A stretch of DNA of 64,000 bases, taken from the NCBI GenBank assembly GCA_963662175.1, contig OY759223.1:7535549-7599548 (forward strand), written 5' to 3'. Position numbers and translations under genes: made by a program. Positions 18,996 through 33,900 of the stretch are shown here, piece after piece. Source of the DNA: Aradus depressus. Taxonomy: Eukaryota; Arthropoda; Insecta; Hemiptera; Aradidae. Numbering within the stretch: position 1 is the first letter of the stretch; every line of letters begins with the position of its first letter. The notes beneath the pieces are model-generated. The model made no database searches and had not been told where the DNA came from. It saw only the letters and a list, made by a program, of their open reading frames with translations.

Positions 18996-21900
18996 CTGTG
19001 TACAAAAACATTATATAATAATAAATATTTATGGGAAAATTATTTGACAAATATTAATTTGTCAAATAATTAGGCAACATTTTGTCAAAAAAAAAATGGA
19101 GGAACCAAAATTTATTCAAAAAATGTATAAATAGAATCATTGCACAGTATTCATCTAAGCCAGTGGCCGCCAAACCGTAGCTCGCAGGGAAATTTTTGGT
19201 AGCTCGCGGGGAAATTTCAGACGCAGCGCTTGGGTTGGCTAATCTGCATTACTCATCCCCACTACGCGTCCCGAGCGTCTGTCAGGCAGTGTCCGGTGTG
19301 TGATCATTGTGCAGGTTATCTTATTTCTCATGTGTTTTATGCATACTTCAGACTGCGGTTACTGTTCTAATAATGGCGAGTTCCAACAAAAAACTTATTT
19401 TCATGTGTTCATCTAATGCAAATATTTTTTTGTATAAATTCTTATGCTATTAATTGCAGTGTTAGAAATTGCGTTTAATTAGATTTAATATAAACTAGAA
19501 ATGTATATTTATAGGTAATAAACAAATGTGTGATTTAAACAAAAACATGTATTATTCCCCCCTCCCCCCCCCCCCCCCCCCCCCCCCCCCCATCCTACTT
19601 TGTTGGGTAACTCACAGTAAAGTTTATGAGCTGTAAGGTAGTTCAGTCGCTTAAAAGTTTGGCGAGAACTGATCTAAGCCATAGGTTCCCAAAGTGGTTC
19701 CTACGAGCCTGGGGTCCTTGTGGCCGCTGGGGGGTCTGTGGCAAATTAAAATTAATTTGGGGATGCGTGGACAACCGTAGGGGGTCCGAGAAAGGTTTAA
19801 TATAAAGTAAAATAAATGTCATCCATTTTCATTATTATGAAAGTTAAAATAAATTGGTAACGATTTTTACGTCCTAAGTAAAATATTATAGATAGGTACA
19901 TAAAATACAAGTAATGACAAGCATCGCACGGTGGGAGTCCGGCCGACCATGGCCGTGTCTATATGTCTATGGAGGTTTAAACAGGAACGGAATCTCGCCG
20001 CTACATGCTATAACCTCTAAAATATGGAATTATCCACAAATGAGGAGCTAAAACCAATGTTTGAACAAGGATACCACAAATCCTGTTTACAAAAACAGAT
20101 ACCAATTTTATATCCTGCATTATGGGTCATTGTATTGAAGCTGTCGATTGCTTTCCTGTCTTCCTATTCAGCAGAACGAGGATTTAGTGCAGTTTGGAGC
20201 CTCATCAAGAAAAAAAGACATCGACTGGAAATTAGTACTCGTGGACACTTAAGACTGTTACTCACAAACATAGAGCGGAACATAAATAATCTCATATCAT
20301 CCCATCATCTCATTGAAAAATAAATAAATGTGTTTTTGTATTTAAAAACAAAAGTTATAATTTGAATAAATACTACTTTAAATATCACAATATTTTATTT
20401 TTAAGTCACCATTAACCATTCAAAACGAAGGTAAATTTGTATAATCGTGGTATGTAAGCAGTAAGTATAGGTTCCTAGAAACTTGCGAGGCTCATTCAGA
20501 GGACGATGAGAGTGACGATGATGACAGTTTTGGCGGTAAAGAAGAAAACATTCAGACAAGTCAAGCAATGGAACCAGTTCATGTCCTCCTCAACTTCCGC
20601 GAACAGGAAAATTTTGACTTCCAAGACGTGATGAATTTGAGAAAAACGAGAACTGGATTACTTCATAATTCAAGCCCTGATAACATTATAACATGACAAT
20701 GTACACACATATGTAATTCGTTAAATAAAAACAACATTTATCCGTGCGACCTCTCCGTGTGTCCTTAAATATTCTGTCGAAAACGTGCTATCTGAATAAA
20801 TGTTTGTTTTGAGTTCTTGGACGCTTAATTTTTTTAAATTTAATTCCGTTTCCTGTTTAGAAGTCATCATGTGGAGACAGAAGATTCTAGGACATCATGA
20901 CTAATAGATGAAGGTGCCGGAGCGAGGTAGCTTGCTAGGCTACTGAGCGCAAGATCGCTAGTTCGAAACCCGGCCGAAGGTTTTTGTCTGGGAAGTGAAA
21001 AAAATATTGAGCACGCCATCCTTCGGATGGAACGTTAAGCGATAGTTCCGAGTCTATCGCTGTACGTCAGATACCCTACCTCAGGTAACTAAACCTGGGT
21101 AGGCAACATTTAGGGCTCCCACAGTAGAGTCGGGTTCATGTCCACCAGAGCGATGGAAGAGCACTCTGGTACTAGGCGATATGACTTAGTAGTTAAAGCC
21201 CGGGCATGAGTCACAGTAACTAACTATATTAATTCAAAAAATATATTAATAATACCTTTTGAATCCATTGTGTGTCACTAGCTGCAGTTATACCAGGTAG
21301 CTCTGTGGAGCACTTAGTGTCCCAACTGTAGACCCCAGCAAGTTCGTAATGTCCGTCGGATCTTTCGCAAACCAGAGGACTTCCAACATCAATCTGTCCA
21401 AAGAGTAACAAGGTTTAATCAAATACCTCCAAAATTACAGTTTTTTTTTTCTTTCTAAATCATATTCAAATGACTAATTTAACCGATAATACACACTTGA
21501 TTGTTCAAACATGAATATTCGTTATTCGCATTGTGGATTGAACACTTATGTGTTTATTTGGTGTCTATGAGAATTAACGAATAATTTATCACTTGGAGAT
21601 AAACTAAAACACACCAAAGGCTTAGGTAGGCTTATTCGTACAATAAACGTGTCTCAGCTTGAGACAGTCAGTGTTGCCAGCTTCTGGGAATACGAATCTA
21701 TTAAAATTCAACTTAAAAAAAATAATAACAGCTGATAATAATCATAATAAAATTACTGAAAAAAGAATGCAAAATAAAATACATTTTTGCACCTTTTTCG
21801 AATAACAAAATAATTATAACTACAATAATTTTTGTATAAACAATTTTTGTATAAACCATTATCTGCGTCTTCCTGTTGTATTTTTTTTTTCTTCAAATAA

Positions 21901-24900
21901 AGTAAAACACATATATATTTTTTATTCATTATGAATAGATCACAATTTAAGAATGGTATGTAAAAAAAAAAATGTTCTTCATATTATCAAAAAAAAAAAA
22001 AATTTAATTTTTAAATTAATTCGTCAATATAATCTTCCGTTTTTGTCCAAGTTCACATTTCCTGTAACTTGGTACGAATAACGAACGTTTTCTTTTGAGA
22101 GACGAATATGTAGGAGATAAATTGGGTTAGTAATCTTGAACAAACATTTGATCACAAGCAATGGGAACGATTAATGAATATTTGTTAATGCACTTGTGCA
22201 CTTAGCGTTAGTTGTATGTAGTGTTAAGATTACCTTGCAGAGATCGGCAGATTTAGGAGGCAATGCACAGGAGAATCCTTGGTTGAGAATGAAGTACTTT
22301 CCAAGATGTGTCTTCTTCAGTTTGTCTTCACATTCGTCTTTAGGGATCAGTTCTACTTTGATTTTATGGAGAACTGTTCCTGGAGCATTGTCTGCACAGA
22401 GTAGACGAGTAAAATTAGGGGAAATATTAAGTCTCATAGCGCAAGTAGAAGGTAAGAGGGGAAACAGTGATAAGGGGCGTCGGCCGATGCATTGACATGA
22501 AACATATGTGAAATCAAAACCCAATGAGAACATAACCTGTCAAATTTAAGCAATAACGGCCGAAGGAAAGAGTAGGTTCAGGAGAGGGGGCTCAATTCAA
22601 AAACCTTAATAACTGCCGATAAAATGAACTTATCGACACAAAACGCAAATGTATTCGGACACATAAAAAAATTTATTTCAACTTGCAGTAAAAAATATTC
22701 CTTATAAAATTACTAACATACTACCTACTACTAGTTACAACCATTTTGTTACAGTCGATAGTTTTATGTACTTTATTATTTAAATGAGAACTTACATGAC
22801 AAAGAATAAAACAAATACAAAACTACAGGGGCCTAGGGAAAAAAACAAATACAAAACTAGGGGGCACGCGCCCCCCTGCTCAGAGCAAAAAACCATGATA
22901 AAAATTTAAAAAACTAAAAAAATCGTTTTTATTAAAAATGGATTGCTTGCAAGTTACTAATAGGATCTTCAAATTTCCCGTGCATCTGATTCCTAAATCA
23001 GCAATCAGCTGTTACATAAATGTACATCTACAAAACAAGTCATATTACATTTATTTAAATATACATGAGTACGATCATTTCAATTCCTCGTTCAAAATAG
23101 TCATTTATGTTATACTTTATACTCTTAAAGCTGATTTTACATGCGCAGTAACAATGCAAAGTGCAGCAGCAGCAAATGCACGCTATTGGATGTGAGTCAT
23201 TTAATTCTAAAAGCACAGAAACCACAGCGTGCATTTGTGGTGCTGCGCTTTGCATTTTTGCTGCTCATGTAAAGTCAACTTAAGTATTACAGTCAGTGGT
23301 TACCTCAGGGGGAGCTTCTAGAGGTCCGAGTCTCCCAAATTAATAACAAAAAGTCTGCAGCGCTAACCACGGAAACTGCGGGCTGTGCCCCCGGGACTCT
23401 ATACCCCCCACCCTCGTAGTCTAACTTTGCCCCCCCTGCTCAAAATCCTGGCTACGCCCCTGCAAAACTATATAATAGTAGAGAATTGAAAAAAGAAAGA
23501 ATACAATAAAGGCTGTCAAAAAATAAAACAAACTTAATAATCTTTTAATTTAGTATCTTAATATTGAATAGAATAAGAAAGAAAATAGTATGGATAGTAA
23601 CTCACTCTGAAGGGCAGGTCGGCCCCAGCCCGTGACCCAGCAGTCCCGCCCTGTCGGCTGGTAGTCCCCAGGGCCACTGGGAGCCAGACAAACAGGGGCC
23701 ACGTGACCTCCAATCAGAAGTGGCTCCTCTCCCACGAGGATGGCCTCATCCTTGACTAGACTTCCTGAGTTGTAGTTGGGGTGGATGGCGGAGGCAGCTA
23801 CCTGCCTTGTCTGAGAGGGTCGAGGGCCTTCCTTGCCCAGGGTCCAGCCACCTGCTCTGATCTCCAAGTCTTCAGGCTCCAGTCTGAAATAGGAGGGTAA
23901 CCAATTTGTAAGGCCATTATTACACTAAAAAATATATACAGTGTAAACTCTATATAGCGACACTTAAGGCACTGCGCATTTTATGGCGCTATTCAGAGTT
24001 GTCGTTAAATGAAGAGAAGAAAAATCAATACATATTACATTACATTTAATAGTATTTTACTATTATAATATGTATTTACTAATAAAGTATAAAATTTACA
24101 AACAACAAACATTAATATTGATACAAATAACAACGCTTATTGCTTATAGTCTGTTACCTTTGTCTGACGTTTTTTACTGCTCCAGGAATTTAAGGTAATC
24201 ACAACTAACAAAAGAATGAATTTCTTAGAATCTTCGGTACGAATGATGCCGACAGTCGAGGTAAATACGTGCTAGACAATAAAGCAACAAAATAACAAAC
24301 AAAAGAACGTACACAGCTGCAGTTCTTATTAATTTCGGCAACTTGAAAGTACTGTTTATTGCTTAGTAATGACGTATTGTTGTTATTTAGAGTGGGTGTG
24401 ATGTCACATAGAGTGTATCATTGTATGGACAACCAATCGAGTGGCGTTAAATGGAGTTTACACTGTATTTAACAAAGATTTTATCTTAATTTCAGACAAA
24501 ATTTCTGTAAAATGAATAACAGAAGCTTCTTGTGCAACGACATTCGCTCGGTTATAAAGCGTTATCAAAGAGACCTGTGTACATTTTACAATGTACTGAT
24601 GTATTCATGACCTAATTGGATATCAATTTGAATGTAGAGAAATGTTGTAGAAAAAAAACATTTTTCGAAGCTAACCGTTTTGCGAGAAAACTGTATTAAA
24701 ATTAAATATCAAAACCAATTTTTTTTTTATATTTACTTGATTAACTAAAACTGTTAGTCCCATCGATGAATTGGACCCTACAAAAATAGTTCCTTTATAT
24801 ATTTCCAATTGTCATAGTGCCCTTAGATTTCAGATAGGACAATTACGACCAAAGTTATAGTTCTTCAAGGAATCTACAATTTTCCTTATGAAATTATTTA

Positions 24901-27900
24901 ACGTAATGTTTAAATTGTGAAACATGGCAGCGAATTTTAAAATATGTCTTTTATTTTATGACTTCTGTACCTATTACATTTTTACGGATCACTCTCCCAC
25001 TGTTCGCATTGAAATTCATTTGAAAGTCACTCTCAGAATTACCACAACTTTCATATGATTGTCTTATTTCCTTAATGCCCAGTGATCAGAAAAATGTAAT
25101 GGACAAAGAAAGACATGTTATGTTCAAATCAGATGTTTTTTTTTGTTGTTGTTGACATCCAATCTACTATTAATAAACTATAATAATTATTGTTATATGA
25201 AAACTGCAAAATAATTTTACCCTTCAATGCAATGGGCCCCTGTAAGGACTGCATTTGGAGCAATGATGGCAGCACTGCAGAGGATGGTACCGTTGGTCGA
25301 TACGACCTCAGCATGCCAAGGGAATTCACCAAAACTTGTCTCGTCTGGCTCAGTTGAAGTTCCCTTCACAAAAATAAGTAAAATGAAAGATTAGTAAACA
25401 TAATCTACGAATCGTTTGGTGTTAGCTGAAAGAAAGATCAGCGAAGAGTTCCTCCCCACCTTAAAGTCAGTCCAATGTACATTATTGTTTTATTTATTCA
25501 TTTATATATATTTTTTTAGAAGAGTTTTTTTTGAAAAATAGTTATCTTAATTTGTATTAAATTGAAAAATGTGACTACTTATTATGAACGTATCTTGTAT
25601 TATTATTATTTTTTTTTTTATATATATACTCATATATTTTTAAGTATTTATTTGTACAGTTTTTATTAATTTCATTTTACTTTTTTAATGGTTTTTATAT
25701 TACTACTAATCATAGATGTGTTAGACTCAAGTAGTTATATATCTAATATATAAGCTATCTTAATGTATAAATTCATTTGACGTATCCTATTACCATGTAT
25801 TGGTTTAACGGAAATAAATTATTATTATTATTATTTATTTCATTCATTAAAATTTTTAGTAAATCATAATTCCAAATTGTCTCATAATACCTATAACACT
25901 GAAATAAATCAAAGATCTTCACATGCTTATATTATACCTTTTCGTTATAAAACAATTGGACAAGAGCACGTTTCTTTCATAGCACCGACATTTGGATATA
26001 CCATACCTAATTATCAATTAATCATAAAATATTCATAAATCAAATGATATCCATCCTACTACCCAAGCACTCTTTCGTCCCTGGTGGTTATGATTTGCCT
26101 ACCCTAAATTTTTATTCACTTAAGCCTCGTTTACACGAGGCCAGTAGGGAGGCAAGTAACTTGGTCCAAGTTACTTGTTCCGTCTGAACAGTCACTTGTA
26201 GATTGTTTGGTGGCTAAGTCAACTTGGCGTGCAACTTGTCAGGCAAGGCAAGTTAATTGGCCGGGGTTCTATTTTGGGGCAGCTTGCCTTCCCCCTCCAC
26301 TGCGAGCAAGTAACCTGCCTGACAAGGGCAAGTGTACCTGCTCAGTGTAAACAACTACTTGGTCAGTCTGCCAGCATCACTTGGCAAGTGTTATCAGTTC
26401 TGTGTATTTGTGTGATTCTTATCTATTTATCGCCATTTGAATTTCGTTTACGTTTACTTTCATTCAATAAAAAAGTGTAAGATGTCGCATCTCAAGTGGA
26501 ATGAACAGATGACCTGTAAATTTGTGGAATTGTACGTTGAGAATGAAGTACTGCGGAACATGCACAGTGAGTTGTACAAAAATAAAAACGCAAGTTCTGA
26601 ACGAAGTTCTTTCAACAGCATTGCCGATCCTCCAAGGGTAGCTCTTCTACCGATCCATCCTCTTTGCCATACCTTCTGATTATTACACCGTTCAAGATAA
26701 CTTTCGATTTCCTCCTCAAGATAAATACTTAACACTTCCGAAACAACTTTAATTGCCCTTTTACAGCGCTTCTTCCTTTCCACCTTTCCCATTTTACACA
26801 CCCAACTTGGCACTTAACTTGCAACTGACTGAAACATGTGTGAACACAACTTGCCACTTGCACTGCCAGACTCTACTTGGAGCAAGTAACTTGGACCAAG
26901 TTACTTTCCTCCCAACTGGCCTCGTGTAAACGAGGCTTTAGAGTAGGGGTCCTCAACGAGTGCCTGACATCGTACAGGCTCGGGACCATCGCTTAACGTG
27001 TCATCCGACGGACGGAATGTTTAAGTTTAGTTCTCAAACCCGCGATCTTGAGCTCAGTAAGCAAGCACGCAAACCACTGAGCTACCGGCCCCTATAGTAG
27101 CCCTTAGTAATTGATTTCATAAATAAAACAAATAAGATGTAAATTACAATAAACTTACAGGGTTCCTAACACCACACTCTGTAGCTGGATTCCCAGGAGG
27201 CTGACTAGACGGTTCATCTTCAATATCTTGACGCTGTGAGTCTGGCACTTTGGGAAGTTCCTGCGACTCTTCAGGTTGATCAGGTTGCTTTGGTTGTGGA
27301 CCTGGTTGTTGAGGCTTAACTTGAGGCTGGTATTGTGGTTGACCTGGTTGCTGAGGTTGAGATTGTGGAGGTTGTCCTGGTTGCTGAGGCTGGAATTGTG
27401 GTTGTTCTGGTTGCTGAGGTTTTGGTTGCTGTGGCTGAGGCTGATACTGTGGTTGTTGACTTGGTTGGTATTGTGATTGTCCTGGTTGCTGAGGTTTTGG
27501 TTGACTTGGTTGCTGTGGCTGAGGCTGGTACTGTTGTTGTTCTGGTTCTTGACTTGGTTGCTGAGGTTGGTATTGTGGTTGAGCTGGTCGCGGAGGTTGT
27601 CCTGGTTGTTGAGGCTGGAATTGCGGTTGTCCTGGTTGCTGAGGTTTTGGTTGACTTGGTTGCTGTGGCTGAGGCTGGTACTGTGGTTGTTCTGGTTGTT
27701 GACTTGGTTGCTGAGGTTGATATTGTGGTTGACCTGGTTGCTGTGGCTGGTACTGTTGCTGTGGTGTCAGAGAAGCTGGGTTTACATTTGGAAAGACTTC
27801 AGCGGGTACCTGACCCGGCCTGGGACCTACTGGGAATGGAGTCACCTCCTGATTGAAGACTCCCAGTGGTTTCTTGATAGTATGTGGATTATAAGGCACC

Positions 27901-30900
27901 TCAGTGCTGCCATCATCCGGATGATATTGTCCATCATCGTGACTTCCTGCATCCATCATCATACCAGCAGGCCATGGATCCTTGTAGTTGGGATCTCGGC
28001 AGCACTTTCCTATTTTACCCGTGTTCATATCCTGACAATCCTGTCGACAAAAATAAATAAATAAATCAAAACGAACCTATAAAAAAAAATCAAAATCAAC
28101 CTGTATAAATAAATCAAAATCAACCTATCAAGTTCAAGTTAGAACACGGATTCCAGTATCCATTCCAGATGACAGTTCAGGGATTTAAAAATAGGGTTTT
28201 CAAAATTATAATTTCTATGTGAACCATCATAAAATTTTGAAAATACTGGGAGTAGCTTTTAAGATCATGCCCAAAACTCGTTTATACGCTGATTCCGCTG
28301 GAAATTAATATGTGTCGTCCTTATAGGGCTTTGTTTTTACAGATGAAATTTCGTGTCAATATAATTATTACAATGGCAATTATTACAGTTTTTGTGTTAA
28401 GCCTCTCCCCTAATACCCCTTCCTTTCGATCAATTTGGCTGAAAATCAATAGGTATCATTGGAGGATTCTGGATACACATATAAAATTTCGTGTCGATAC
28501 ATTCATTCTATCAGGAATTTTTGTGCTCACAGAAACACAGATTTTTTTTTTGAATCAAAAACGGTCGAAAACATGAAATTTCGTTGAAAACTCTGCATGG
28601 AATTTCTGACCGATTACAGAACGTTCTCTATACTTCGTATAGCTTTGGAAGTAAAAAAAAATACCAGAGCGCTCTATCGTCGCCCTGGCGGACATGAGTC
28701 AGACTATTGTGGGAGTTTGCTTACCCAAGTAGTTATGGTAGTGGTCTTTAACGGACAACTGACGTCTGACAGACATTTAACGTCTTCTCCGAAGGACGGC
28801 ATGCTCAGTGTTTTCTTACTTTTTTTCCTCCCGATCTTTCTACATATTTACGTGATACGTAGCATAACCCTCGACAAGGTGACGGGATTTGTCATCACGA
28901 TTGTGCTTGACCTTCCGACATCTTAACAACTGGAAGATGAATAATAGGCCGAAGAACTACTGGATTCCCCACCCTCTATGTACAAGAACAGCCGGAGGCT
29001 TTCTAACACCGCTAGCCGACAAAAAGACATAGGGTTAAACAAATGAAACACGAACATCAGGGAATCTGGCCCAATGGAAGTTCAGCCTCTGTCGAGATTT
29101 ACGGATAAAATTTCTTGGGATAGTTGAAATTGATATTATAATTTTATTAAATTTTTACACTACATAATAACGGTTATCAGTAGTAAATCTATCCTTACCG
29201 CAAGAGGCACTTTATGTTCAATTTGGTCCCTTGTCAGCGCCACAGGCGTATCTGACATGACTCCTTCAGCGGTGCAGTAGAACTCTTCGACGCATTTTAG
29301 AGCAGCAGCGCAACCAGGATGTGGTGTAGTGTTCAAAGGACCTGTATATTTCTGAATTGGTGCTTCTGTCCCTGTGAAAAAATAATTAATATAGATCATT
29401 AATTTATAAAAATTTATCAAATCATAGTAAACATTATTATAATGCCTTCAGGAAATTTTAAATTAATTGAATATTAAAACAGTTGACAGCGAGATAAGAG
29501 GGGGGTATACACGTATAGCGTTAGGCTAATCAGGTGAGCAAGAGCCACTTCCTACCTCTTCCTCCTCAAAAAGCCACCTCTCGTCTCTTTCGTTACTCAA
29601 AAATGGTATTTATCTCGGTAGCTCAGAGGTACAGTGCTTGCTTAGTGAGGATTTTATCTGGAAGGTGAAAAAACCATGAGCACATCCTCCATCGGATGGG
29701 AGGTTAAGCGACTGTCCCGAGCTTATACGATGTCAGGTACTCGTTAAAGACCACTGTCCTAAATGAATAAACCAGGGAAAGCAAAATTTAGGACTCCCAC
29801 TACAGGGTTGGGCTCATGTCCACCAGAGCGATCAAAGAGCACTCTGTTAGTGGGCGATATGACCTCGTAGTTAAAGCCCGGGCATGAGTCATAAACATTA
29901 ACTGAAATAACTGTCTCCAAGTAAACCCCTCTCAGTGATCTTGAAGTCAGATGTATCCTAAATCCTTCACTGAATAGGCCGATTCATAATATAAAATTTG
30001 GCTGAAATATGTTCAAACATATCCCCGTTAGGTTAAAGCAAACAGACACACAAACAAACCCAAATAGTTTTCAAAAACACCCGATTTACAGATGATACTC
30101 ACCATAGTTGTATGGTGTCTGGGGTTGTTGCTGTGGAGCACCCTGTCCTGGCTTCTTGCAGCAAACTTCTCCAGGAGCTGAACAAGGTCCTTTCTATGTA
30201 CAATAAAAAAAAAAAAAAAAAAATTACAACAACTAAGTATAATTGATTCATTTTAAGTAGGCAGATGAAGAGGAGAGATCAGCCCATTCTCTATCTCCTA
30301 TTCTCTCTTTCTCTACTTCTCCAACTTGGGAAAATGAAGCACTCGACTCAAAAACCCTAAGGCCTCGTACACAGCGACATAAGATAAACTTTTTATTGCA
30401 CAAAAGATTACAATCCTCTGGCAATGAGTGGGTTTTTTTTTTTTTTTTTTTTTTTTTTTCACAAAATAAATAACAAAAGAAGTATAAAAGAAACAATTCG
30501 AGAATTATATAAAACAAAATAACACATGAATAAATAAAAAAATAATAATAATAAAAACAAAAAATTATATATCTCCATCTTACAGGCACAAATTAAATTA
30601 AATTATTCTTTATTTTTAAAGCAACAGAAAAAAATTAAAATAAATCGTTAATTTCTCTAACTTTTAAATTATTTAAAACATGAACAAATGTTTCTGAGTT
30701 ATATTCTGGTCTATTGGTGAGATGATTGTGGAGAAATGCTTGCCTGGGGATACACAAGGAGGGACAATTGAGCAAAAAGTGAATGAGGTCGTCCTTTTCA
30801 TCTGAGGTACACCTGCGTAGCCTCCAGACACTTTCGGGACAAAACTCATACCTAAGCCCTCCAAGTAATATTCTAAAATTTCTATTGGTATTGTGTAGAC

Positions 30901-33900
30901 GGATTTGAGCTAGAAGTCGGAGTTTTTCGATATGGCAGTTTAATGAAAGATAGCTTTCCTGAGGCCCTAAAGCACTGACCATTCGGTAGAGGGAGTTGTA
31001 TTTAGAATTTACTATTGTGTTTATATCGAGACAGATCTGATGATTCCTCATAGCTGCTACCAAATCACCACGGAGGGACCGGATATCAGAAATAGAGGGA
31101 CCGTCCAGAAGGTCGTGGAACATATGTCTCGCGGGACAAGTCTCAATGTGTTCTGGGACTGTCGCGATACAAAGTCTCAAGTCGCATATTCCCTATCCAA
31201 ACGGGGAACATGGCATAATGTCGCGCAACAGTTCATAGTGTGTAAGTCTCCCGAGACAGTTTTGTCCGGCATCGAGATCACTTTAAAAATGATTGAAGAA
31301 TATCCATGTTTATGTGATGTTACTTCTCATCATTATAAAAATAGGAACAAAAGGCGGAATGCCATCGAATACCTTTCAAAAAAATACGGAATGTCTAATT
31401 CTGAAATGGAAAAAAATTACACAATTTAAAGTCGCAGTTTAGACGGGAACAAAAAACTGTCTGCTTCAAAGAAACGTGCGCTTGGTTTGGGTACCAAGCT
31501 TTATGGTTTTTGCTACAAAGATTGGAGTCAAGAGGAAGTAGAGAAACATGAAGGAGAAAACAGAGCCAATGAAGGAAGTTAATTTTATTCAATTGTTTTA
31601 ACAATTTTACCTTTTTTTTTCCACGAATATTAATTTTTCGAGCAGATTAAGGAGCAATGAAAATGTCTCCCGAAAATACATTTCTTCGCCAATTACGTTT
31701 AGGTTTCTTTTTAGGTTTTTCTTTAACCGCTTCAATAACATTAAATTATTGAGACGAACAGTAAACACACAGAGGGCAATTTCAGCGGGCATCACGTTAA
31801 CGTCTGTTGTAAGACTAAATACAGTCTAGGGACATTGTATCGCGACTGTCTCTACACAGTGTTCCAAGACTTTGTAGCTAGGTGTGTACTAAGGTTAATA
31901 ACTGCCGATGTCATAAATGTATCGACACACAATATAGTAAGAGGATTCAGAAGCTATTGTTTAAGTCAAATATTGAGTTTTAGACCAAATGGTGGCTTCT
32001 TTAAGTGGGAGAGTGGGCACTTAATTGGTTAGTTCATTCTGAGGAAGTATTCTACCGACCACATTGGTTTGTTTTCCTTGAGAGAGGGAGAGAGCGAAAC
32101 ACCAAGAGAGAGAGAGAGAGAGAGTGTTAGGGCGGGGGTGAGAGATTGAGAGAGAGGGAGTGAGAGGGGGTGGGGTTGAGAGGGAGTGGGAGGGAGTGAG
32201 AGAGAGAGAAACACCGAGAGAGAGAATGTTTATTTGTATCCAGAGATCTCACAAAGTTGGCTAGCAACACTTGACCTGTTTGGCTGTTTCAGGGAAGGGG
32301 TGGGAGGGGGGGATGATAAAAAAAAATTGTTTACTTCCTCAACTACACGAAGTATAGGGGAGGTTCTGTAATAGCTCAGAAGTTCCATGTTAAGTTTCCA
32401 ACGGAATTTCATGGTTTCCCAATCCTTGATTGCAAAAATTAAAATAAACACGAATTAATTCTTAATTATAGTTAACATTACTCCCTTCCACAACCAGTCG
32501 ACCGTTTGCTCTAATATTCAACAGTTGACTTACATAGGGCTCCTAAATCCTTATACTAAATTTTGTGTCGATTAATTCATTACGTAGGCTGTTATTAGGG
32601 TTTTTTAGTTGTGCCCTCTCCCCTAAATCCACCATCCCTTCAGCCGATTTTGTTCAAATTTAACAGGTATTGTCCTCGTGAAGTTTCAAACAAAAATATA
32701 CAATTTCATTTTTATACATTCATTCATTCACATCAACAATTATTAGGGTTTTTGAGTTGAGGCTCCCTCTGAACCCCCCTTCCTTTCTGCTGATTCCGCT
32801 GAAAATTAATAAGTGTCGTCCTTAAAGGGATTTGAATTTACATATGAAATTTCGTATCAATATATATATTACAACGGCAATTATTAGAATTTTTGTGTTA
32901 ACCCCCCACCCCTAATTCCCTTATTTCCTTTTGCCGATATAACTGAAAATTAATATGTGTTGTCCTCAGTTGATTCTGAATACACATATAAAATTTAGTG
33001 TCGATACATTCATTATAACGGGAGTTATCGTGTTCACAGTCACACATAGACATAATTGTTTTTTTTTTTCATTTTAAGAATCAGGAGGTCGGAAAACGTG
33101 AAATTCCGTTGTAATATCGAAATATATATTATTATTATGTCCACCAGAGTGACGAAAGAGCGCTTTGATAGTAGGCGATATGACGTCATAGTTAAAGCCC
33201 AGGCATGAGTCATAATAACGAACTTGAAGTTTAATTGTTTCGAATTACGATAATAAATTAAATAATATTTTTCATTGTGTCATGATGATACACAGTCGTC
33301 TCACTAAACCATGGCAATAATCACATCCTTAATGAGCCATATAACCTTGGGTTGGATCCGGATTTTCTGAAGAAGATAGCTCCAGCCCAGCAGACCATAA
33401 AGTTCTTACCAGGAATAGAAGATAACTGTATTTTGAGATAATTCTTTACAAGAGGCTGGCTTTGACAATATTACCTCTAATAAAAAACATAAACAATTAA
33501 AAAATATCTGATGTTTCTAATGACCAATGTTTTGATAGGACTAACAGTTTTTTTTTTGGTAAATCAAGGAAACGTCTAAAAATATATGTTTCAAAATTAC
33601 ATTTTAGGACAATTTTCGAAAAGCGAGCGACGAATAGAGCAATTCGATCGTCAGATACCTTTATAGTCTACTATAAGTTAAGTCCAATAGAGAGATTGAA
33701 AGTTTGGAGGGAGAGTCGGTGTGTAGCCTGAATTTCAAAGATGGAAGGACCCACAAAAGAGCAAAAACTGAAGGTAAGTGTCCAGCAAATGAACATTTTG
33801 AAGGTATGGAGAGCAGAAACTTACTTTTAAGTTTGGGTATAGCTTCTCTAGCCTAGAAAAACGCATTAGTGCAGCAATGTGAGTAGAGAGGATTATACCA

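Larger units (their letters stand above)
26123..26937. mobile_element. Internally deleted PIF/Harbinger transposon
   Basis: 815 bp with about 55-bp terminal inverted repeats starting AGCCTCGTTTACACGAGG and 3-bp duplications TTA (26120-26122, 26938-26940), the Harbinger TWA target. It keeps the starts of both Harbinger genes in head-to-head order reduced by deletion. The sub-terminal region carries short CAAGTTAC/GTAACTTG iterations. Confidence 0.92.
26043..27096 (-). repeat. SINE (minus) split by a Harbinger element
   Basis: The 3' half lies at 26043-26119 and the 5' half with the tRNA-like head (GAGCTACCGGCC near 27080) at 26941-27096. The two halves join at CACTTA|GAGTAGGGGT. Intron 4 of the scaf-like gene. 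Confidence 0.88.

Noticed and set aside
27276..28064. Long plus-strand open frames opposite exon 4 of the scaf-like gene
   Set aside because: They are the complement of the Pro/Gln codon repeats (Leu/Trp- or Val/Ala-rich monotone), with no domain. The minus frame has splice sites and conserved cysteines.
31040..31429. 129-codon gene starting at 31040
   Set aside because: The first third is antisense LINE and transposon end; only the MADF part is real, and it is frameshifted.
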